Part shown: positions 59,429-64,000 of the stretch, piece by piece
How the letters are laid out: each line of letters starts with the position of its first letter
How positions within the stretch are numbered: the stretch's first letter is position 1
From: Marmoricola sp. OAE513
GTDB taxonomy: Bacteria > Actinomycetota > Actinomycetes > Propionibacteriales > Nocardioidaceae
Assembly (NCBI RefSeq): GCF_040546585.1
Contig: NZ_JBEPOC010000001.1
Coordinates: 1,550,001 to 1,614,000, forward strand
Length of the DNA: 64,000 bases
Direction of reading: 5' to 3'
Notes under the pieces: generated by a model
Told to the model about the DNA's origin: nothing
Database searches by the model: none
What the model saw: the letters and a program-made list of their open reading frames with translations, nothing else
Program-made: the position numbers and the translations under genes

Positions 59429-60181
59429 CTACTTCTTGGAGAGGAACGCGAGCATCGCCTCGCGCGCCTCGTCCGAACCGAACAGCCGCGCACTGAGCGC
59501 GATCATGTCCTCGGCGTTCTCCTCGAGGTAGTCGAGGACCTCGCGGGAGAGCACCTTCTTGGTCTCGCGCAGCCCTTGCGGGTGCGCCTTGCCGAGGTCG
59601 TCGCACGCCTGGGCGACGGCCGCGTCCAGGTCGGCGGCCGGCACGCTGCGGGTCACCAGGCCCATCGATGCTGCCTCGGTTGCGTCGAAGGTGCGCCCCG
59701 ACAGGAACACGTCGTACGCCGCGCGTGGGCTGAGCCGCGGGATCAGCGTCAGCGAGATGACTGCGGGCGCCAGCGCGAGTCGTGACTCGGTCAGCGCGAA
59801 GGTGACGTCGTCCGCACAGATCACCAGGTCGCTGGAAGCCACGATGCCCAAACCGCCGGCGCGGACCGGACCGGCCAGACGGGTGACGATCGGCTTCGGG
59901 TGGTTGAGGATCACACGTTGCAGCTCGACGAGCGCGCCCGCCCCTTCGGTCATCGACCCGGCGGCCGCCTCGGAGAGGTCCGCCCCCGAGCAGAACACCC
60001 GGTCCGCCGAGCGCAGCACGACCACCCGGACCTCGTCGTCGTCGCCGGCGACCTCGAGCCGCTCGAACAGCTCGTTGACCAGCTGCCTCGAGAGTGCGTT
60101 CCGGTTGTGCGGCGAGTCCAGCGTGATCGTCGCGACACCGTTCTCGGCGGCGTAGTGGACCAGCTCGTCGTGCTCAGTCAT
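59429..60181 (-). CDS. enoyl-CoA hydratase/isomerase family protein
   Basis: A 250-residue crotonase-fold protein: TLDSPHNRNALS at the first oxyanion strand, CSGADLSE, and RAGGLGIVASSDL for the second. Of the two catalytic glutamates, one position is LAGPVRAGGLG where a Glu is often absent in non-hydratase members, so it may be an isomerase or hydrolase rather than a true hydratase. AAGGAG lies upstream of ATG. Last gene of the acyl-CoA operon, separated from the dehydrogenase by an inverted-repeat region. Confidence 0.88.
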   Translation of the reverse strand: MTEHDELVHYAAENGVATITLDSPHNRNALSRQLVNELFERLEVAGDDDEVRVVVLRSADRVFCSGADLSEAAAGSMTEGAGALVELQRVILNHPKPIVTRLAGPVRAGGLGIVASSDLVICADDVTFALTESRLALAPAVISLTLIPRLSPRAAYDVFLSGRTFDATEAASMGLVTRSVPAADLDAAVAQACDDLGKAHPQGLRETKKVLSREVLDYLEENAEDMIALSARLFGSDEAREAMLAFLSKK

Positions 60182-60197
60182 CGGTTCTCCTTCGATC

Positions 60198-60250
60198 GGT
60201 CGTCGAGCTTGTCGAGAAATGGTGACCACATCTCGACAGGCTCGATGACC
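60198..60250. repeat. inverted pair of the dispersed GTCGAG element
   Basis: GGTCGTCGAGCTTGTCGAGA (60198-60217) and TCTCGACAGGCTCGATGACC (60231-60250) are inverted with two mismatches and a 13-nt loop, between two genes of one operon. This is a head-to-head copy of the element seen at 32667, 43454 and 62595. Confidence 0.85.
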
Positions 60251-60273
60251 GGGTGGGTCGGGCGCATCGTCCG

Positions 60274-61440
60274 TCAGTACGACTTGGGCAGGCCGAGGCT
60301 GTGCATGGCCACGAAGTTGAGGATCATCTCGCGGCTCACTGGAGCGATCCGGCCGAGGCGGGCGGCCAGCAGCATGTTGCCGAGACCGTACTCCTGGGCC
60401 AGGCCGTTGCCGCCGTGGGTGTGCACCGCGACGTCGAGGGTGTTGCAGGCGACCTCGCCCCCGGAGTACTTGGCCATGTTCGCGTACTCGCCGGCAGCCA
60501 TGTCGTCCCCGGCGTCGTACAGGGCGGCGGCCTTCTGCTGGAGCAGGCGCGACTGCTCCAGCTCGATCTTCGACTTCGCCAGCGGGTGCGCGATGCCCTG
60601 GTGGGTGCCGATGACGTCCTTCCAGACCTTGCGGGTCTTCGCGTACTCGACCGCCTTGGCCAGCGCGAACCGGGCCATGCCGTTGGAGAACGCCGCACCC
60701 ATGATCCGCTCCGGGTTCAGGCCCGCGAACAGCTGCCACAAGCCGCCGTCCTCGTCGCCCACGAGGGAGGTGGCCGGTACCCGGACGTTGTCGAAGAACA
60801 GCGTGAACTGCTTCTCCGGTGCGTGGAAGTCCATCGGGATGACCTGGCGCTCGAGGCCCTTCGCGTCGGTGGGGACGATCATCAGCGCGGGCTTGAGCTT
60901 GCCCGTCTTGGCGTCCGCGGTCCGGGTCACGACCAGGATCGCGTCGGCCTCGTCGACACCGGAGATGTAGGTCTTCTGGCCGGTGATCACCCACTCGTCT
61001 CCGTCCTTGGTCGACGTCGTGGTGATCTGGTGGCTGTTGGACCCGGCGTCCGGCTCGGTGATCGCGAAGGCCATGATCATCGACCCGTCGGCGATCTTCG
61101 GCAGGTACTCCTGCTTCTGCGCCTCGGTGCCGCAGCGGCTGATGATCGTGCCGCAGATCGCCGGGCTGACCACCATCATCAGCAGCGGGGCACCGGCCGC
61201 GGCCAGCTCCTCGAGGACGGCCGCGAGGTCGGACATGCCGCCACCGCCCCCGCCGTACTCCTCGGGGATGTTCACGCCGAGGAAGCCGTGCTTGCCCATG
61301 TCCTGCCACAGCTCGGTCAGCTTGCCGTCGGTGCGGGTCTTCTCCGCGACGTAGCTGTGGCCGTAGCTGGTCGCGAGCTTGGCGACAGCCTCGCGCAGGG
61401 CGACCCGCTCGTCGGGCTCGGTGAACATCGTGCTGGTCAT
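60274..61440 (-). CDS. acyl-CoA dehydrogenase
   Basis: A 388-residue FAD-linked acyl-CoA dehydrogenase: N-terminal helical domain, FAITEPDAGSNSHQITTTSTKDGDEWVITGQKTYISG (FAD/substrate strand), GTHQGIAHPLAKSKIELEQSR, and the C-terminal HGGNGLAQEYGLGNM with the probable catalytic glutamate. It introduces the alpha,beta double bond in acyl-CoA. ATG overlaps the carboxylase stop (61437-61440), so it is translated with it. Confidence 0.92.
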   Translation of the reverse strand: MTSTMFTEPDERVALREAVAKLATSYGHSYVAEKTRTDGKLTELWQDMGKHGFLGVNIPEEYGGGGGGMSDLAAVLEELAAAGAPLLMMVVSPAICGTIISRCGTEAQKQEYLPKIADGSMIMAFAITEPDAGSNSHQITTTSTKDGDEWVITGQKTYISGVDEADAILVVTRTADAKTGKLKPALMIVPTDAKGLERQVIPMDFHAPEKQFTLFFDNVRVPATSLVGDEDGGLWQLFAGLNPERIMGAAFSNGMARFALAKAVEYAKTRKVWKDVIGTHQGIAHPLAKSKIELEQSRLLQQKAAALYDAGDDMAAGEYANMAKYSGGEVACNTLDVAVHTHGGNGLAQEYGLGNMLLAARLGRIAPVSREMILNFVAMHSLGLPKSY

Positions 61441-63434
61441 GCTTCTTCTCCTTCATCGGACGAAACCACAGCGAGCACGTCGCCCGCAGAAACCTGCTGG
61501 CCCACGGTCACGGCGATCTCCACGACACCGTCGCCCGGGGCACTGATCGAGTGCTGCATCTTCATCGCCTCGAGGACGAGCAGCGTCTGCCCCGCCTCGA
61601 CGCTCGCGCCCGTCTCCACCGGGACCGCGATCACGGTGCCGGGCATCGGCGCCAGCAGCGACCCGGCGCTGACCTGTTCCGCCGGGTCGACGAAGCGAGG
61701 CACCACCTTGTACGACGCGGAGCCGAGCCCCGAGTCGACGTGCACGCTGTCACCGGCGATGCAGACCGCGTGCACGACCCGCACGCCGCCGACCTCGAGC
61801 ACGACCTCGTCGGTGCCGGCCGCGAGAACCGCAGTGCCGTCGGTCAGCTCGTAACCGTCGCGGCCGCCGTACCAGGTGACGACGACGTCGTCTCCCCCGG
61901 TGGTCGGCGCCAGCGAGGTCTGCTGCGGCTGCGAGACGACGTTGCGCCAGGCGACCGGGATCCCCTGCTGGACCACGCGGGCGGAGCGGTCACGCTCGGC
62001 GAGGGCGATCGCTGCTGCCTGCGCAGCGCTCGTCGTGTCCGGGGTGGTCCCGGCCAGGTCGAAGGAGCCGAGGAAGTCGGTGCTCACGTCGCCGGCGAGC
62101 ACGTCGTCGTCGCGCAGCAACCGCACCAGCAGGTCCCGGTTGGTGACCAGGCCGTGGATCCGCGCACGCTCCAGGATGCCCGCGAGGGTGCGGAAGGCCG
62201 CCGCGCGGGTGGGGCCCCAGACGATCACCTTGGCGAGCATCGCGTCGTAGTGCGTGCTGACCTCGCTCCCGGAGACGAAGCCGCTGTCGAGCCGGCTGCC
62301 GTAGGTGAGCAGCTGGTGGAACTCCCCCTCGCAGTCGATCTCGAAGGTGTCCAGGACACCGCTCTGCGGCTGGTAGTCCGCCGCCGGGTCCTCGGCGTAC
62401 AGGCGCACCTCGACGGCGTGGCCGCGCGGGTGCGTCGGAGCGTTCGGCACCGTGCCGCCCTCGGCGACCCGGATCTGCGCCTCGACCAGGTCGATGCCGA
62501 AGACGGCCTCGGTGACCGGGTGCTCGACCTGGAGACGGGTGTTCATCTCCAGGAACGAGACCTTGGCGCCTCCGGCGGTTGAGCCGTCCCCGGTGGTTGA
62601 GCCTGTCGAAACCATGAACTCGACGGTCCCGGCGCCGACGTACCCGATCGCCCCGGCCGCGAGCCGCGCGCCCTCGTGCAGGGTCGCGCGGGTCTCGTCA
62701 CTGAGTCCGAACGCCGGCGCCTCCTCCACGACCTTCTGGTGGCGCCGCTGCAGCGAGCAGTCACGCTCGCCGAGGACCAACACGTTGCCGTGGGTGTCGC
62801 CGACCACCTGCACCTCGACGTGGCGCCCGTTCTCCAGGTACGGCTCGCAGAAGACGGTGGCGTCGCCGAAGGCGCTCGCGGCCTCGTCGGAAGCGAGCTT
62901 CACCTCGCCGGCCAGAGCGGCCAGGTCGCGCACGATCCGCATACCGCGGCCGCCGCCACCCGCCGAGGCCTTCACCAGCAGGGGCAGGTCCGCCTCGGTC
63001 GCGTCCGCCGGGTCGATCTGGCCGAACACCGGGACGCCGGCCGCGGCCATCAGCTCCTTCGCCGCGATCTTCGAACCCATCGCGTCGATCGACTCCGGGG
63101 TCGGCCCGATCCAGGTCAGGCCGGCGGCGATGACGTCGCGCGCGAACCCGGCGTTCTCGGACAGGAAGCCGTACCCGGGGTGGATCGCGTCGGCTCCGGC
63201 CTTCTTCGCGGCCTCGATGACGAGGTCGCCGCGCAGGTACGTCTCGGCCGGCGTGCTGCCCGGCAGCCGTACGGCGAGGTCCGCCTCGCCGACGAACGGC
63301 AGCCCGGCGTCCGCGTCGGAGTAGACCGCGACGGTGCCGACGCCGAGGCGACGGGCGGTGGTGAAGACGCGTCGGGCGATCTCACCCCGGTTCGCGACGA
63401 GAATTCTGGTGATGGTCGTCATGTCTCCACTCAC
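61437..63434 (-). CDS. acyl-CoA carboxylase alpha subunit (biotin carboxylase + BCCP)
   Basis: A 665-residue two-domain subunit. The biotin-carboxylase half begins ITRILVANRGEIARRV, with ATP-grasp KASAGGGGRGM and EMNTRLQVEHPVTE. The C-terminal biotinyl domain holds EAMKMQHSI with the biotinylated lysine K625. Together with the beta subunit it carboxylates a short or branched acyl-CoA. An insertion VSTGSTTGDGSTAGGA between EFM and KVSFLEMN is absent from typical biotin carboxylases and is coded by the dispersed element. GTG 63434 (overlapping the beta stop) or ATG 63422 could start it. Confidence 0.92.
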   Translation of the reverse strand: MSGDMTTITRILVANRGEIARRVFTTARRLGVGTVAVYSDADAGLPFVGEADLAVRLPGSTPAETYLRGDLVIEAAKKAGADAIHPGYGFLSENAGFARDVIAAGLTWIGPTPESIDAMGSKIAAKELMAAAGVPVFGQIDPADATEADLPLLVKASAGGGGRGMRIVRDLAALAGEVKLASDEAASAFGDATVFCEPYLENGRHVEVQVVGDTHGNVLVLGERDCSLQRRHQKVVEEAPAFGLSDETRATLHEGARLAAGAIGYVGAGTVEFMVSTGSTTGDGSTAGGAKVSFLEMNTRLQVEHPVTEAVFGIDLVEAQIRVAEGGTVPNAPTHPRGHAVEVRLYAEDPAADYQPQSGVLDTFEIDCEGEFHQLLTYGSRLDSGFVSGSEVSTHYDAMLAKVIVWGPTRAAAFRTLAGILERARIHGLVTNRDLLVRLLRDDDVLAGDVSTDFLGSFDLAGTTPDTTSAAQAAAIALAERDRSARVVQQGIPVAWRNVVSQPQQTSLAPTTGGDDVVVTWYGGRDGYELTDGTAVLAAGTDEVVLEVGGVRVVHAVCIAGDSVHVDSGLGSASYKVVPRFVDPAEQVSAGSLLAPMPGTVIAVPVETGASVEAGQTLLVLEAMKMQHSISAPGDGVVEIAVTVGQQVSAGDVLAVVSSDEGEEA
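62595..62613 (+). repeat. dispersed GTCGAG element variant inside carboxylase gene
   Basis: GGTTGAGCCTGTCGAAACC, a two-base symmetric variant of the 19-mer at 32667 and 43454. A partial GGTTGAGCC precedes it near 62578. Read in the carboxylase frame it gives the V-S-T-G-S-T-T peptide. Confidence 0.85.
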
Positions 63435-64000
63435 ATCCGGAAGACGCCGAAGCGGTCCGTGCCCTCGATGGGCTTGTTGTTGATCACGGACAGGCAGATG
63501 CCCAGGACGGTGCGGGTGTCCCGCGGGTCGATGACGCCGTCGTCGTAGAGCATCCCGGACAGGAAGTACGGCGCACTCTGCTCCTCGATCTGCGCCTCGA
63601 CGACGGCCTTGATCGCGGCGAAGCCCTCGCGGTCGAACTCCTCGCCCTTCGAGATCGCCGACTGCTCGGCGACGATCTCCAGGACGCCGGCGAGCTGGGC
63701 CGGCCCCATCACTGCGGACTTCGAGCTCGGCCAGGTGAAGAGGAAGCGCGGGTCGAAGGCGCGACCGTTCATCCCGTAGTTCCCGGCGCCGTACGAGGCG
63801 GCCATGATCACCGAGATGTGCGGGACCTTCGAGTTGGAGACCGCGTTGATCATCTGGGCGCCGTGCTTGATGATGCCGCCCTGCTCGTACTCCTTGCCGA
63901 CCATGTAGCCGGTGGTGTTGTGCAGGAACAACAGGGGCGTGTCCGACTGGTTCGCCAGCTGGATGAACTGGGTCGCCTTCTGCGCCTCCTCGGAGAACAG
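63431..64000 (-). CDS. acyl-CoA carboxylase beta subunit, N-terminus beyond edge
   Basis: The C-terminal 189 residues of a carboxyltransferase; the frame is open to the right edge (first visible residues LFSEEAQKATQF). FLHNTTGYMVGKEYEQGGIIKHGAQMINAVSNSKVPHISVIMAASYGAGNYGM is the biotin/acyl-CoA-binding C-domain of MCC/GCC-type beta subunits. The stop overlaps the alpha-subunit start. Similarity to methylcrotonyl- or geranyl-type carboxylases, with the dehydrogenase and hydratase downstream, suggests leucine or isoprenoid-type branched acyl-CoA breakdown. Confidence 0.92.
   Translation of the reverse strand: MFSEEAQKATQFIQLANQSDTPLLFLHNTTGYMVGKEYEQGGIIKHGAQMINAVSNSKVPHISVIMAASYGAGNYGMNGRAFDPRFLFTWPSSKSAVMGPAQLAGVLEIVAEQSAISKGEEFDREGFAAIKAVVEAQIEEQSAPYFLSGMLYDDGVIDPRDTRTVLGICLSVINNKPIEGTDRFGVFRM

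Overview
The window is high-GC DNA, consistently about 70 percent or more by eye, with dense coding on both strands, many GTG starts and 1-4 nt gene overlaps. It reads as a chromosomal segment of an actinobacterium, most likely of the Nocardioides/Nocardioidaceae type. Supporting content: a WhiB regulator, a full mce locus, F420-type and steroid-type redox genes, tRNA-Pro(CGG), tRNA-Ser(GGA) and a small SRP RNA. Part of the gene order (RidA-like gene, paired ArsA-like ATPases, whiB, PASTA-tailed PBP, metallophosphoesterase; then asd-ask, recR-ybaB-dnaX) matches, from memory, conserved blocks in mycobacteria.

Layout. 1-4.1 kb: NUDIX, RidA and DUF4177 genes on the minus strand diverge from an esterase-acetoacetyl-CoA synthetase pair. 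4.1-10.8 kb: two ArsA/Get3-like ATPases, whiB, class A PBP, YqeY protein, metallophosphoesterase. 10.8-21.4 kb: tRNA-Pro, a repeat-rich membrane protein, asd and aspartokinase, ppnP, DUF5063, recR-ybaB-dnaX, a secreted lipase, a GH25-like lipoprotein, ffs and tRNA-Ser. 21.4-33.5 kb: 2'-5' RNA ligase, a membrane-lipase fusion, and a complete nine-gene minus-strand mce operon (YrbE A/B, Mce A-F and an Mce-associated protein).

33.7-42.8 kb: an Rrf2 regulator divergent from an NAD(P)-binding protein with a clear operator. Next comes a compact GIY-YIG nuclease gene enclosed by 27-bp perfect inverted repeats and by tandem arrays of the same repeat, sitting against a truncated LLM-family oxidoreductase fragment. 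Then a HerA-like ATPase, a LytR_C protein and a sulfotransferase. 42.8-49.5 kb: a TetR-controlled DUF1214-SDR-SDR operon, a large secreted protein and a cation/H+ antiporter. 49.6-54.4 kb: a flavoprotein with a KstR-type operator, then TlpA-like and Sco1-like lipoproteins, an aminotransferase and a MOSC protein. 54.4-64 kb: a frameshifted polysaccharide deacetylase, TetR/P450, three tandem paralogous secreted proteins, and an acyl-CoA catabolic operon (carboxylase beta and alpha, acyl-CoA dehydrogenase, enoyl-CoA hydratase) running off the right edge.

Two window-wide patterns stand out. First, at least 18 transcription units have a TANNNT box ending 6-7 nt before the start codon, implying widespread leaderless transcription. 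Second, a short element of the form GGTCGAGCCTGTCGAGACC recurs between genes and inside three unrelated reading frames, where it is translated. The GIY-YIG locus is built from related repeats, so it is the best candidate in this window for an undescribed repeat-mobilising system.
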